From: an uncultured Duganella sp.
GTDB taxonomy: Bacteria; Pseudomonadota; Gammaproteobacteria; Burkholderiales; Burkholderiaceae
Assembly (NCBI GenBank): GCA_946482635.1
Contig: CAMLSG010000105.1
Location: 1 to 17,887, forward strand
Reading direction: 5' to 3'
DNA: 17,887 nt
Below are positions 1-7,015 of the stretch, in pieces. Under the pieces are notes generated by a model, which had not been told where the DNA came from, did not search any database, and saw nothing but the letters and a program-made list of their open reading frames with translations. Position 1 is the stretch's first letter; each line of letters starts with the position of its first letter. A program made the position numbers and the translations under genes.

Positions 1-116
1 GCGGCGTGCACGATGCAGCGGGGCAGGATGGCTAGCTGGGCACGCACTTCCGCCACTTGTGCGGGTGTGACGTGGACGATGACGCCGGCGATGTGGATTT
101 CGGCGGTCATGGTCAT
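1..116 (-). CDS. napD: NapD, periplasmic nitrate reductase assembly chaperone (partial, 3' end outside window)
   Basis: Only the first 38 or so codons are present; the gene runs off the left edge. The peptide begins MTMTAEIHIAGVIVHV and continues with PAQVAEVRAQLAILP, the beta-alpha ferredoxin-like fold start of NapD, where an early strand HIAGVIVHV is diagnostic. NapD is a small cytoplasmic chaperone that binds the twin-arginine signal peptide of the catalytic subunit NapA and holds it back until the molybdenum cofactor is inserted. I chose the ATG at 116 because it gives an ATGA overlap with the napE stop; a second ATG at 110 is possible. The order napE-napD matches the napEDABC operons known from betaproteobacteria, so napA is expected just outside the window. 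The identification rests on a short fragment plus context. Confidence 0.85.
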   Translation of the reverse strand, partial: MTMTAEIHIAGVIVHVTPAQVAEVRAQLAILPRCIVHA

Positions 117-274
117 GCACCTGGCAGGCGGCCGGTGAGCATCTGGTACATCCAGACGATGAATCCATAGCCGCCTACCGTTGCTACCGCGAGGATCGGG
201 GCGAGGACCACCGTCATGAACAGGAAGACCTTCAATTCTTGCGCCTTGCTGGCGACGGGTTCTTTGTTTTCCAT
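113..274 (-). CDS. napE: NapE, small membrane protein of the periplasmic nitrate reductase operon
   Basis: A 53-residue protein. It has a short charged N-terminus (MENKEPVASKAQELK) and then one long hydrophobic segment from about residue 17 to 45 ending in GGYGFIVWMYQM, the characteristic NapE signature. NapE is a single-span inner-membrane protein encoded first in many nap operons; its role is not established. The ATG at 274 is preceded by GGTGAG at short spacing, and the TGA stop overlaps the napD start as ATGA, which implies translational coupling. It lies 71 bp downstream of ccmI on the same strand, so it could be read through from the ccm operon or from its own promoter. I saw no convincing FNR or NarP site in the gap. 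The gene is too short for many annotation pipelines. Confidence 0.88.
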   Translation of the reverse strand: MENKEPVASKAQELKVFLFMTVVLAPILAVATVGGYGFIVWMYQMLTGRLPGA

Positions 275-313
275 TTGCTCACCATTTTACGGAGAAAGGT
301 GCTTCATAAAATT

Positions 314-330
314 AGCGCAGGTTAAGCGCT
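314..330 (-). terminator. Small hairpin between ccmI and napE
   Basis: In the 71-bp ccmI-napE gap, AGCGC and GCGCT form a 5-bp inverted repeat around a 7-nt loop. On the minus strand it is followed by AATTTTAT. This could be a weak or attenuating terminator after ccmI, or simply chance. The stem is too short for a confident call, and the U-rich tract is interrupted. Confidence 0.25.
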
Positions 331-345
331 TTGCCTGATACAAAA

Positions 346-1449
346 CTATTTCGCCGGCGGGCGGACGGCGAGTTCAATCGACAAGCCGCCGGCGCCAGCG
401 GCGACCGGGCCGGCCTGTCCTTCCAGGTCGCCCGCCTGCGGCGTGGCACTTCCGCTGGCGGAAATTCGTGCACCCACGATCAACGGCCCCGCGTCGGCCA
501 GGTGCGTTCCGGCCGACAGCGCATGACTATCGTCCAGCACAAACTGCAGCGGAAAGTCGCCGACAGGACGCTTGATCGCCGCCAGCGGCATCGGCGATCC
601 ATTCGCGGCACGGGCGTAGATGAACAGTGTCTGGCCAGGCTTCGGCGCCGCGCTTCCGGTGGCAAGTCGAATCGTGCCCGAAAGACGCGTTGACGAAGCG
701 GCCGTGGTTGCCGGCTGCGCCGTCGCTGGCGTGTCGGCTGGCATGCCCTGGCGTACTCGCGCCTCGGCGATGCCGGCCTGCGTCGAGCGGGCGAATTCGG
801 AGTCCTCGGGGACCAGTGGCAGGACGGCCTGCCATTGTTTTTCTGCGCGCGCGAAGTCGCCGCGGGCGAAGGCTGCACTGCCGGAGAGGGCAAGCGCTTT
901 CGGTTGCTGCGGATCGACGGCGAGCGAGCGTTCGATCAGGCGTTCCGGCTCGCCGGCCAATGCGCCGCCCTGCGCAGTAGCCAGGGCATCAGCGTAGTCG
1001 GCCAGCACGCCTGCATCCTGCGGCAGCAGCGTAGCAAGGTGGGCGTAGGCCTTGGCGGCATCTGCATAGCGGTTCATGGCGCTGTAAGAGCGCGCCAGCA
1101 TGTGCCAGCCGTCGATGTCCTGTGGTTGCGTGCGAAGTCGCTCGGCAAGGCGCTCAACCATGGCCGGAATGTCTTCCTCCGACGGCCCGTGGTCGGTTGG
1201 CGTGGCGGCAGCGGCCAGCAACTCGGGCGGCATGGTCAGCGCGTCGGGACGGCCAACCTGCATGTAAATTGCGACTGCTGCCGCTGGCAACAGCACCGTG
1301 AGCGCCAGTGCCATGCGCGTTTGCGGTTGCTGGCCGCCCGGTGCGCCGGGAGTGGGCGCCGCGCTGTCGCTGCGGCGCATCAGCGGCGGTACGACACAGG
1401 CCAGTGCGATGGCGGACATGATGCCGATGATGGCGATGAACATGCTCAT
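346..1449 (-). CDS. ccmI: CcmI, TPR-containing apocytochrome c chaperone of the haem ligation complex
   Basis: A 367-residue protein. Two membrane spans (about 2-23 and 46-64) flank a cytoplasmic loop. The periplasmic part has TPR-like helices (about 93-235, e.g. DGWHMLARSYSAMNRYADA) and then, after a Pro/Ala/Thr linker (237-254), a C-terminal beta-rich domain with TLFIYARAANGSPMPLA and PLQFVLDDS. This is the CycH/CcmI architecture: it binds the C-terminal region of apocytochrome c and delivers it to CcmF/CcmH. The reading frame is open well upstream, but the ATG at 1449 makes an ATGA overlap with the ccmH stop and starts directly at the first membrane span; the upstream extension is ccmH read out of frame. 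It is last in the ccm operon and 71 bp before napE. CcmH and CcmI are separate genes here, unlike the fused E. coli CcmH. Confidence 0.95.
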   Translation of the reverse strand: MSMFIAIIGIMSAIALACVVPPLMRRSDSAAPTPGAPGGQQPQTRMALALTVLLPAAAVAIYMQVGRPDALTMPPELLAAAATPTDHGPSEEDIPAMVERLAERLRTQPQDIDGWHMLARSYSAMNRYADAAKAYAHLATLLPQDAGVLADYADALATAQGGALAGEPERLIERSLAVDPQQPKALALSGSAAFARGDFARAEKQWQAVLPLVPEDSEFARSTQAGIAEARVRQGMPADTPATAQPATTAASSTRLSGTIRLATGSAAPKPGQTLFIYARAANGSPMPLAAIKRPVGDFPLQFVLDDSHALSAGTHLADAGPLIVGARISASGSATPQAGDLEGQAGPVAAGAGGLSIELAVRPPAK

Positions 1450-1766
1450 TGCTTTGCCTTCCAGAATCCACGCAGCGCCAGGAAACCGGCTGCGAGCAGC
1501 AGCAAGGGGCCGAACCAGAGCAGGGCGGTGCTGGCGTTCAGCGGCGGCTCGTACAAAACGAAGTCGCCATAGCGCTGCACCATGAAGTCCACCACCTGCT
1601 GCTCGCTGCGGCCCTGGGCCAGTTGCTGGTGGATCTGCTGGCGCAAATCCAGCGCCAGCGGGGCGTGGGAATCGGCCAGGCTCTGGTTCTGGCAAACCAG
1701 GCAGCGCAGTTCTTCGGCGAGCGCCATCGTGCGCGCGTCAAGCGTGGCGGCAGTGACGTCAGCCAT
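1446..1766 (-). CDS. ccmH: CcmH, thiol-oxidoreductase subunit of cytochrome c haem lyase, without a signal peptide
   Basis: A 106-residue protein with the family motif LRCLVCQNQSLADS (Cys22, Cys25), the three-helix CcmH fold through FMVQRYGDFVLYEPP, and one C-terminal membrane span (about 80-98) ending in basic RGFWKAKQ. In the family, the CxxC pair faces the periplasm and handles the apocytochrome CXXCH cysteines together with CcmG and CcmF. Unusually, there is no N-terminal signal peptide: the protein starts MADVTAATLDARTMA, only 20 residues before the motif. The start is well supported, with AAGGAG 7-8 nt upstream of the ATG at 1766 and an in-frame TGA just upstream (1779-1781), so no longer form exists. 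The periplasmic orientation would have to come from the tail anchor with N-out topology. It overlaps ccmG by 8 nt and ccmI by 4 nt. Confidence 0.93.
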   Translation of the reverse strand: MADVTAATLDARTMALAEELRCLVCQNQSLADSHAPLALDLRQQIHQQLAQGRSEQQVVDFMVQRYGDFVLYEPPLNASTALLWFGPLLLLAAGFLALRGFWKAKQ

Positions 1767-2286
1767 GGGCCAGCTCCTTCACCATGCGGGCAACGCGTTC
1801 GCGCGCGTCCGGCAACGATAGCGGACCGATATGCTTCATGCGGATGATGCCGTGGCGGTCGATCACGAATGTCTCAGGCACGCCGTAAACGCCGAAGTCG
1901 ATGCCAATGCGGCCATCGTGGTCGAAGGCGATCTGGCGATAGGGATTGCCGTTGTTCTGCAGCCAGCGCAGGGCGTCGTCGCGCTGGTCCTTGTAGTTCA
2001 AGCCGATTACCGGCGCGTCGATGGCGCGCGACAGGTCCATCAAATCCTTGTGCTCGATGCGGCAGCCTTCGCACCAGGAGGCCCAGACGTTCAACACCCA
2101 TACGCGGCCCTGCATCTTGGCCGGCGACACGGTGTCTGCAGGGTTGTCCAGCAACTGCGCAGAGAACTGCGGCACCGGCTTGCCGATCAGGGGCGATGGC
2201 AGCTCGCGTGGGTTGCGCTGCAATCCGACGGCCAGGAAGGCAAGCAGCACGGCAAACAGGCCGATGGGAAGGATGAAGCGTTTCAT
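1759..2286 (-). CDS. ccmG: CcmG (DsbE), periplasmic thioredoxin-like thiol reductant for cytochrome c maturation
   Basis: A 175-residue protein with an uncleaved N-terminal anchor (about 4-22, ILPIGLFAVLLAFLAVG) and a periplasmic thioredoxin fold. The active site is WCEGC (Cys72, Cys75), which differs from the common WCPTC by a Glu-Gly dipeptide but keeps the acidic character seen in this family. GVPETF carries the cis-proline (Pro137) next to the active site. CcmG keeps the apocytochrome CXXCH thiols reduced, with electrons from DsbD/CcdA, so that haem can be attached. The ATG at 2286 forms an ATGA overlap with the ccmF stop. The 42-codon upstream open extension is ccmF out of frame. The 3' end overlaps ccmH by 8 nt. 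Confidence 0.95.
   Translation of the reverse strand: MKRFILPIGLFAVLLAFLAVGLQRNPRELPSPLIGKPVPQFSAQLLDNPADTVSPAKMQGRVWVLNVWASWCEGCRIEHKDLMDLSRAIDAPVIGLNYKDQRDDALRWLQNNGNPYRQIAFDHDGRIGIDFGVYGVPETFVIDRHGIIRMKHIGPLSLPDARERVARMVKELAHG
1774..1779 (-). promoter_or_regulatory. Shine-Dalgarno site that fixes the ccmH start
   Basis: AAGGAG on the minus strand, placed 7 nt before the ATG at 1766 and lying inside the ccmG coding region. Together with the in-frame TGA immediately upstream, it shows that ccmH really begins with the leaderless-peptide form and has not been mis-started. Confidence 0.75.
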
Positions 2287-4250
2287 TGAGGCTCCTGCAG
2301 CAAAGGCATGCCCGCCAGCACAGGCGTCGGCGCCAGAACGACGGCATGCCGCGCGGCGCGGTAGCGGCGGTCGGATGCCGCCAGCAGGCCGCCGACGGCA
2401 AACAGCACGCAACCGCCCCAGATCCAGCCCACGAAAGGCTTGAGCTGGACGCGCAGCAGCCAGCGGCCATCCCCGGTCGAATCGCCCAGCGAGACGTACA
2501 GGTCGCGCAGCAGGCCGCGGTCGATCGCAGCTTCGGTCATGGTGTCCTGCGCCACGGTATAGCGGCGCTGTTCCGGATGAAGAAGCGCGACTGCCTGGCC
2601 CTGGTGCGCAACGCCGACGCTGGCGCGCAGGGCGGTATAGTTCGGGCCGCGCGCATCTTCCAGTTTTTGCAAGGTGAAGCTGTATTCGCCAAGTGACGCC
2701 TGCTGGCCGGGCGCCAGTACCACGTCCTGCACCAGCTCATGTCCCTTGACCATGGTGACGCCGATCACGAACACGCCCAGGCCGGCGTGCGCCGCCAGCA
2801 TGCCCCACCATGAACGCGGCTGGCGCGCCAGCTTGCCGCGTTGCTGGAACAATTGCCAGGCGGTGCCGAGCAGGATCCACGCGGCCAGCAGCAGCCCGAG
2901 CGAAGACATGACCGAACCGCGCACCACCAGGGCGGCGCCGAGGCCAACGCCAAGCGCAATGGCGGCGGGCCAGAGCAGGCGGCGCGCCAACTGGGCCCGC
3001 GTGCCATGGCGCCAGCCGGCGAAAGGACCCGCCGCGACCAGCAGCAGAACCGGCAGCATGATCGGCACGAAAACTTTCTCAAAGTAGGGCGGGCCGACGG
3101 AGATTTTGCCTGCGCCAAGGGCGTCCAGCACCAGCGGGTACAGGGTGCCAAGCAGCACAGTGCCAGTCGCTGCCAGCATCACCACGTTCTGCAACAGCAG
3201 CAGCGATTCGCGCGACAGCGGCGAGAAGACAGTACGCTGGCGCAGGCGCGGTGCGCGCCATGCATACAACAGCAGCGAGCCGCCGACCACCACCGCCAGG
3301 TAGGCCAGGATGAAGGCGCCGCGGCGCGGATCGGTGGCAAAGGCATGCACCGACGTCAGTACGCCGGAGCGCACCAGGAAGGTGCCCAGCAGCGACAGTG
3401 AGAATGCCAGGATCGCCAGCAGCGCCGTCCAGCTGCGGAAGATGCCGCGCTTTTCCGTCACGATCAGTGAGTGCAGCAGCGCGGTGCCGACCAGCCATGG
3501 CATGAAGGAGGCGTTTTCCACCGCGTCCCAGAACCACCAGCCGCCCCAGCCCAATTCGTAATAAGCCCAGAAGCTGCCCATTGCGATGCCGAGAGTCAGG
3601 AAGCTCCACGCGGCCAGCGCCCACGGCCGAGACCAGCGCGCCCATGATGCGTCGAGCCGCCCGCCCAGCAGGGCGGCGATGGCGAACGCGAAGGTCACCG
3701 AGAAGCCTACGTAACCCATATACAGCAAGGGCGGGTGCGCAATCATGCCTGCATCTTGCAGCAGCGGATTCAGGTCGTTGCCATCCGGCGCGGCAGGCAG
3801 CATCCGCAGGAAAGGATTGGACGTCAGGATCAGGAACAGCAGGAAGCCCACGGCCACCAGGCCAAGCACGCCCACCAGGCGCGCCTGCACTTCGCGCGGC
3901 AACTGCTGCGACAGGCTGGCCGCCGCGAAGGTCCATGCGGACAGCAGCCAGGTCCACAGCAGCAGCGATCCTTCGTGGCCGCCCCAGGCTGCGCTCAGGC
4001 GGTATTGCCAGGGCAGCAGGGTATTGGAGTGCTGCGCCACGTAGCGCAGCGAGAAATCGTTGGCGTACAGGGCGTAGAAAAGGCAGCCGAAAGCCAGGGT
4101 GCTGAAAATGAACTGCCCCGCGGCGGCCGGGCGTGCCAGCGCCATCCAGCGCACATCGCCGCGCTGTGCACCGGCCAGCGGCAGGAGGCCTTGCACGGTG
4201 GCCAGTAGCAAGGCCAGGACCAGCGCGAAATTGCCTGCTTCCGCGATCAT
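2283..4250 (-). CDS. ccmF: CcmF, haem lyase core subunit
   Basis: A 655-residue polytopic inner-membrane protein of normal family length. The WWD haem-handling motif is at about residues 235-253 ([15 protein letters not shown]). The conserved histidines expected as haem ligands are visible at His172 (AHPPLLY), His260 (TALLHS), His302 (TSVHAFA) and His488 (MLAAHAG), close to the E. coli positions 173/261/303/491 that I recall. A periplasmic beta domain covers about 505-600 before the last membrane span. CcmF receives haem from holo-CcmE and attaches it to apocytochromes with CcmH and CcmI. The start ATG at 4250 overlaps the ccmE stop (ATGA), and the stop overlaps the ccmG start the same way. 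Confidence 0.97.
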   Translation of the reverse strand: MIAEAGNFALVLALLLATVQGLLPLAGAQRGDVRWMALARPAAAGQFIFSTLAFGCLFYALYANDFSLRYVAQHSNTLLPWQYRLSAAWGGHEGSLLLWTWLLSAWTFAAASLSQQLPREVQARLVGVLGLVAVGFLLFLILTSNPFLRMLPAAPDGNDLNPLLQDAGMIAHPPLLYMGYVGFSVTFAFAIAALLGGRLDASWARWSRPWALAAWSFLTLGIAMGSFWAYYELGWGGWWFWDAVENASFMPWLVGTALLHSLIVTEKRGIFRSWTALLAILAFSLSLLGTFLVRSGVLTSVHAFATDPRRGAFILAYLAVVVGGSLLLYAWRAPRLRQRTVFSPLSRESLLLLQNVVMLAATGTVLLGTLYPLVLDALGAGKISVGPPYFEKVFVPIMLPVLLLVAAGPFAGWRHGTRAQLARRLLWPAAIALGVGLGAALVVRGSVMSSLGLLLAAWILLGTAWQLFQQRGKLARQPRSWWGMLAAHAGLGVFVIGVTMVKGHELVQDVVLAPGQQASLGEYSFTLQKLEDARGPNYTALRASVGVAHQGQAVALLHPEQRRYTVAQDTMTEAAIDRGLLRDLYVSLGDSTGDGRWLLRVQLKPFVGWIWGGCVLFAVGGLLAASDRRYRAARHAVVLAPTPVLAGMPLLQEPQ

Positions 4251-4696
4251 GGCAAGCCTTTCAGGGAAGCAGGCGCGCGGCCCTGTTCCAGCGCGTGCGC
4301 GGCTTCCTTCGGCATGTAGTTTTCATCATGCTTGGCCAGCACTTCCTGCGCCAGGAACAGCGCCCCCTGGCCAAGGCGGCCTTGAGCCACGGCGCCTTTG
4401 CCTTCCTTGAACAGGTCGGGGAGAGTTCCCTTGTAATGCACCGGCACCTTCTGCACATTGTCGGTGATGACGAAACTGACGGTCAGGCCGTCGTCCAGCC
4501 GCCGCACGCTGCCTTGTTCCACCAGGCCGCCGATGCGGAAGATGCCGTTGCGCGGCGCCGTCCCTGCCACCACCTGCGAAGGCGTGAAGAAGAACACCAG
4601 GTTATCGCGGAAGGCGGACAGCACCAGGATTGCGGCGATGCCGCATGCCGCCAGGCTGGCACCAATAAGAGCAAGGCGTTGATGGCGCGGCTTCAT
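4247..4696 (-). CDS. ccmE: CcmE, periplasmic haem chaperone
   Basis: A 149-residue protein with one N-terminal anchor (about 8-28) and an OB-fold beta barrel containing [14 protein letters not shown] and [13 protein letters not shown]. The haem-binding motif [10 protein letters not shown] is present, with the covalently haem-linked His123 and the ligand Tyr127. CcmE picks up haem at CcmC with the help of CcmAB and D and passes it to CcmF. The length and all key residues are normal for the family. Both ends overlap their neighbours by ATGA (ccmD upstream, ccmF downstream). Confidence 0.97.
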   Translation of the reverse strand: MKPRHQRLALIGASLAACGIAAILVLSAFRDNLVFFFTPSQVVAGTAPRNGIFRIGGLVEQGSVRRLDDGLTVSFVITDNVQKVPVHYKGTLPDLFKEGKGAVAQGRLGQGALFLAQEVLAKHDENYMPKEAAHALEQGRAPASLKGLP

Positions 4697-4866
4697 GCTG
4701 CACCTTCGTCGTCATGATGGGTGACGGCCGCCTGCGCTTCGCGCTCGCGCCGTCCCAGCATCCAAACTTCCAGCATCATCAGGCCGAAGACCACACTGAA
4801 GGAGCCCCACACATAGGAACCGTAGCCGCCCATGGCGAGGAAGTCCTGCAAGCTATGCCAAATCAT
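4693..4866 (-). CDS. ccmD: CcmD, small membrane adaptor of the CcmC/CcmE haem-loading complex
   Basis: A 57-residue protein with one membrane span (about 16-38) preceded by [14 protein letters not shown], the usual CcmD lead-in, and followed by a charged cytoplasmic tail [11 protein letters not shown]. CcmD stabilises the CcmC-CcmE interaction and helps release holo-CcmE. The frame is open for a long way upstream, but that extension is ccmC out of frame. The ATG at 4866 forms an ATGA overlap with the ccmC stop, and the TGA overlaps the ccmE start likewise. The correct short gene is easily lost inside the longer open frame. Confidence 0.93.
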   Translation of the reverse strand: MIWHSLQDFLAMGGYGSYVWGSFSVVFGLMMLEVWMLGRREREAQAAVTHHDDEGAA

Positions 4867-5633
4867 TTTGTCCTCCGGCGCAGCCAGGCGGCGCTGCCGT
4901 GCCGTTCCAGCACGATGCAGCGTGCGCGGCGCAGCGCGACTGCAATCCCGTAGCACCAGAACGCCGCCACCATCAGCAGCATTGCCGCCAGCATGGCCGG
5001 CGCCATGGTTGGCGCGTTGCCGAGCGTGACGGACGGCCCCTGGTGCAGGGTGTTCCACCAATAAACCGAGAAATAGATGATCGGGATGTTCACTGCGCCG
5101 ACCAGGGCCAGTACCGCTGCGGCGCGGTCGGCCCGGCGCGGATCGGCGATGGAGGCATGCAGGCCCATGTAGCCGAGATAGAGGAACAGCAGGATCAGTT
5201 CCGAGGTCAGGCGCGCATCCCACACCCACCAGGCGCCCCAGGTCGGCTTGCCCCACAGGGCGCCGGTCCACAAGGCGAGGAAGGTGAAAAGGGCGCCGGT
5301 AGGCGCCAGCGCGCTGGCCATGATCGACGAGACGCCGGTGTGGTAGGCCAGGCCGAAACCGGCCCATCCCGCCATCGCCATATAAACCAGCATCGACATC
5401 CATGCCGCCGGCACGTGGACGAAGATGATGCGGTAGGCATCGCCTTGCTGGAAGTCTGTGGGCGCCACTAGCAGGCCGATAGCCAATCCGGCCAGCCCGG
5501 TCAGGACTCCGAGAACGGTGAACCAGGGGATCAGGCGTCCCGCAAGGTGGTAGAAGTTGCGCGGCGAGGCGAAAGTGAATACCGTGAGGCGGCGCCGGGC
5601 GCCGTTTGCGGTGGAATAATACGGTTGATTCAT
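4863..5633 (-). CDS. ccmC: CcmC, haem transfer protein that loads CcmE
   Basis: A 256-residue protein with six predicted spans and the WWD motif at about 132-150 (WGAWWVWDARLTSE). The two flanking haem-ligand histidines are His73 (FVHVPAAWMS) and His197 (NTLHQGP). CcmC presents haem at the outer face of the inner membrane and catalyses its covalent attachment to CcmE. The ATG at 5633 has GGAG 8 nt upstream, in the 15-bp gap after ccmB, which is the only non-overlapping junction within the ccm cluster. Its stop overlaps the ccmD start by ATGA. The length matches the family. Confidence 0.96.
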   Translation of the reverse strand: MNQPYYSTANGARRRLTVFTFASPRNFYHLAGRLIPWFTVLGVLTGLAGLAIGLLVAPTDFQQGDAYRIIFVHVPAAWMSMLVYMAMAGWAGFGLAYHTGVSSIMASALAPTGALFTFLALWTGALWGKPTWGAWWVWDARLTSELILLFLYLGYMGLHASIADPRRADRAAAVLALVGAVNIPIIYFSVYWWNTLHQGPSVTLGNAPTMAPAMLAAMLLMVAAFWCYGIAVALRRARCIVLERHGSAAWLRRRTK

Positions 5634-5648
5634 AATCTGAACTCCGTC

Positions 5649-6317
5649 CTACTCGTGTGCGATCCGCAGCGCTGCGGCGGTAGCCCAGGGAGCAGCTGCC
5701 AGCGACCCTGCCAGCAGGGCCCCCAACAACATCAGGTGGGGCGAATTGCCGGTACCGTCACTGGCGGCTACAACTGCCGAGCTACCAAGAATTAGTAAGG
5801 GAATATACAGGGGCATCAATATCAGTGCAACAAGTACGCTGCCGCCGCGCGCGCCCAGCGCCAGGCCTGCGCCGATGCTGCCCAGGAGGCTGAGCACCGG
5901 TGTGCCAAGCAGAAGTCCAAGCCACAGCACGCCCATCGCTTCGGAATCGAGGCCGTATTGCAAGGCGACCAGTGGCGCCAGCACCAGCAGGGGCAGGCCG
6001 GACGTCAGCCAGTGCGCGCACACCTTGGCCAATACCAGTACTTCGAGCGGCTGCGGCGCCAGCAGCAACTGTTCCAGCGAGCCGTCGGCATGGTCGTCGG
6101 CGAACAGGCGCTGCAAGCCGAGCAGGGAGGCGAGCAAGGCTGCCACCCAAACGATGCCGGGCGCCACGCTGCGCAGCAGTTTGGTATCGGGACCAATCGC
6201 CAGCGGGAACAGCGTGGTCGTCACCAGGAAGAAGGCCAGCGGCATCAACGCGTCGCTGCGCCGGCGCAGGGCCAGCAGCAGGTCGCGCTGCATCAGCTGG
6301 CGGGCCGCTTTCAGCAT
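5649..6317 (-). CDS. ccmB: CcmB, membrane subunit of the CcmAB transporter-like ATPase
   Basis: A 222-residue protein with six hydrophobic segments. A typical CcmB N-terminus (QLMQRDLLLALRRRSDALMPL) is followed by LFADDHADGSLEQLLLAP, the conserved cytoplasmic stretch expected to contact the ATPase CcmA. CcmAB does not export haem; its ATP hydrolysis drives release of holo-CcmE from CcmC/CcmD. The ATG at 6317 overlaps the end of ccmA by 7 nt. The upstream open extension of 53 codons is Arg/Gly/Pro-rich and represents ccmA out of frame, so I rejected it. Confidence 0.95.
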   Translation of the reverse strand: MLKAARQLMQRDLLLALRRRSDALMPLAFFLVTTTLFPLAIGPDTKLLRSVAPGIVWVAALLASLLGLQRLFADDHADGSLEQLLLAPQPLEVLVLAKVCAHWLTSGLPLLVLAPLVALQYGLDSEAMGVLWLGLLLGTPVLSLLGSIGAGLALGARGGSVLVALILMPLYIPLLILGSSAVVAASDGTGNSPHLMLLGALLAGSLAAAPWATAAALRIAHE

Positions 6318-6931
6318 GGGGCTCCCAGCTGCAATTGGCGCACGCCTGGCAGTGCCGGGTCCTGGTGCGTGGTCAGGACCAGCATGCCGCCGCGCGCGCA
6401 GTGGGCTTCCATGATTTCGCCGACCTGGGCGGCCGAGGCCTGGTCCAGCGCGGCGAGAGGCTCGTCGAGGATCCACAATGGGCGCTCAGGCGACAGCAGC
6501 AAGCGCGCCAGCGCCACGCGCTTGCGCTGGCCTTGGGAGAGCAGGCGCACCGGGCGCTGGGCTTCCGTTTTCAGTCCGATTTCATCCAGCGCACGCATTG
6601 CCGCTTCGCGAGTTGAGCGCTCACCGGGCAGGCCGCCCAGGGCCAGGTTTTCCCACGCCAGCAAATCAGGCTTCAAGCCGTCTGCATGGCCAATGTGGAG
6701 CAATTGGGAATGGTAGTGGGCGCGTGTGGCGAGGATAGGCTTGCCTTCCCAATGCACGGCGCCGCGGTCGGGCAGCGCGAGTCCGCAAAGGGAACGTAGG
6801 AGGGTGGTCTTGCCGCTGCCATTGCGGCCCTGCACCCAGAGCGCTTCGCCGGCTTGCAGCGAAAAGCTGACGCCCGCGAACAAGGTGCTGCGGCCGCGGC
6901 GGCATGTGAGCTGTTGACAGGTCAATCCCAT
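6311..6931 (-). CDS. ccmA: CcmA, ATP-binding subunit for release of holo-CcmE
   Basis: A 206-residue ABC ATPase. Walker A is GRNGSGKT (35-42), followed by the region IGHADGLK (80-87), the signature LSQGQRKR (131-138), Walker B LWILDE (152-157) and switch His189 in TTHQ. The start at 6931 (MGLTCQQLTC) gives the usual family length (E. coli CcmA is about 207) and has GAGGGG ideally spaced upstream. In-frame ATGs at 6943, 6955, 6958 and 6991 are possible but lack a good ribosome site. It is the first gene of the ccm operon, and its upstream region is shared with the divergent DUF5916 gene at 7016. I could not identify a convincing ccm promoter in those 84 bp. Confidence 0.95.
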   Translation of the reverse strand: MGLTCQQLTCRRGRSTLFAGVSFSLQAGEALWVQGRNGSGKTTLLRSLCGLALPDRGAVHWEGKPILATRAHYHSQLLHIGHADGLKPDLLAWENLALGGLPGERSTREAAMRALDEIGLKTEAQRPVRLLSQGQRKRVALARLLLSPERPLWILDEPLAALDQASAAQVGEIMEAHCARGGMLVLTTHQDPALPGVRQLQLGAPC

Positions 6932-6978
6932 GAATCCCCTCATCGAAGTGGCCATCATCCTATCACCCGTATGTTCGC

Positions 6979-6999
6979 TTGCCAGGGCCAAATTGGCAA
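6979..6999. promoter_or_regulatory. Nested inverted repeats, possible operator between ccmA and the DUF5916 gene
   Basis: TTGCCA (6979-6984) and TGGCAA (6994-6999) form a 6-bp inverted repeat with a 9-bp spacer. Nested within the same stretch is GCCAA-A-TTGGC (6987-6997), a perfect 5-bp dyad around one base. The site covers the -35 and the spacer of the rightward promoter and lies 48-68 bp before the ccmA start, so a bound dimer could affect either gene. I do not recognise the regulator. Confidence 0.4.
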
Positions 7000-7008
7000 A
7001 TCTATAAT
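6979..7008 (+). promoter_or_regulatory. Sigma-70 promoter for the DUF5916 gene
   Basis: TTGCCA (6979-6984), an 18-bp spacer and a perfect TATAAT (7003-7008). A normal start point, about 7 nt past the -10 element, falls at 7015-7016, which is the first base of the ATG. No Shine-Dalgarno sequence is visible between the -10 and the ATG, so a leaderless mRNA is predicted. The -35 and spacer also contain inverted repeats (see the operator entry). Confidence 0.65.
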
Positions 7009-7015
7009 CTAGATC

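Noticed and set aside
275..345. FNR or NarL/NarP site upstream of napE
   Set aside because: I looked for TTGAT-N4-ATCAA and paired heptamers in this gap and found no acceptable match.
1450..1695. N-terminal extension of ccmI to 1695, and similar extensions of ccmG, ccmD and ccmB
   Set aside because: Each extension is the upstream gene read out of frame; the internal starts make ATGA or short overlaps and begin at the real membrane anchor or domain.
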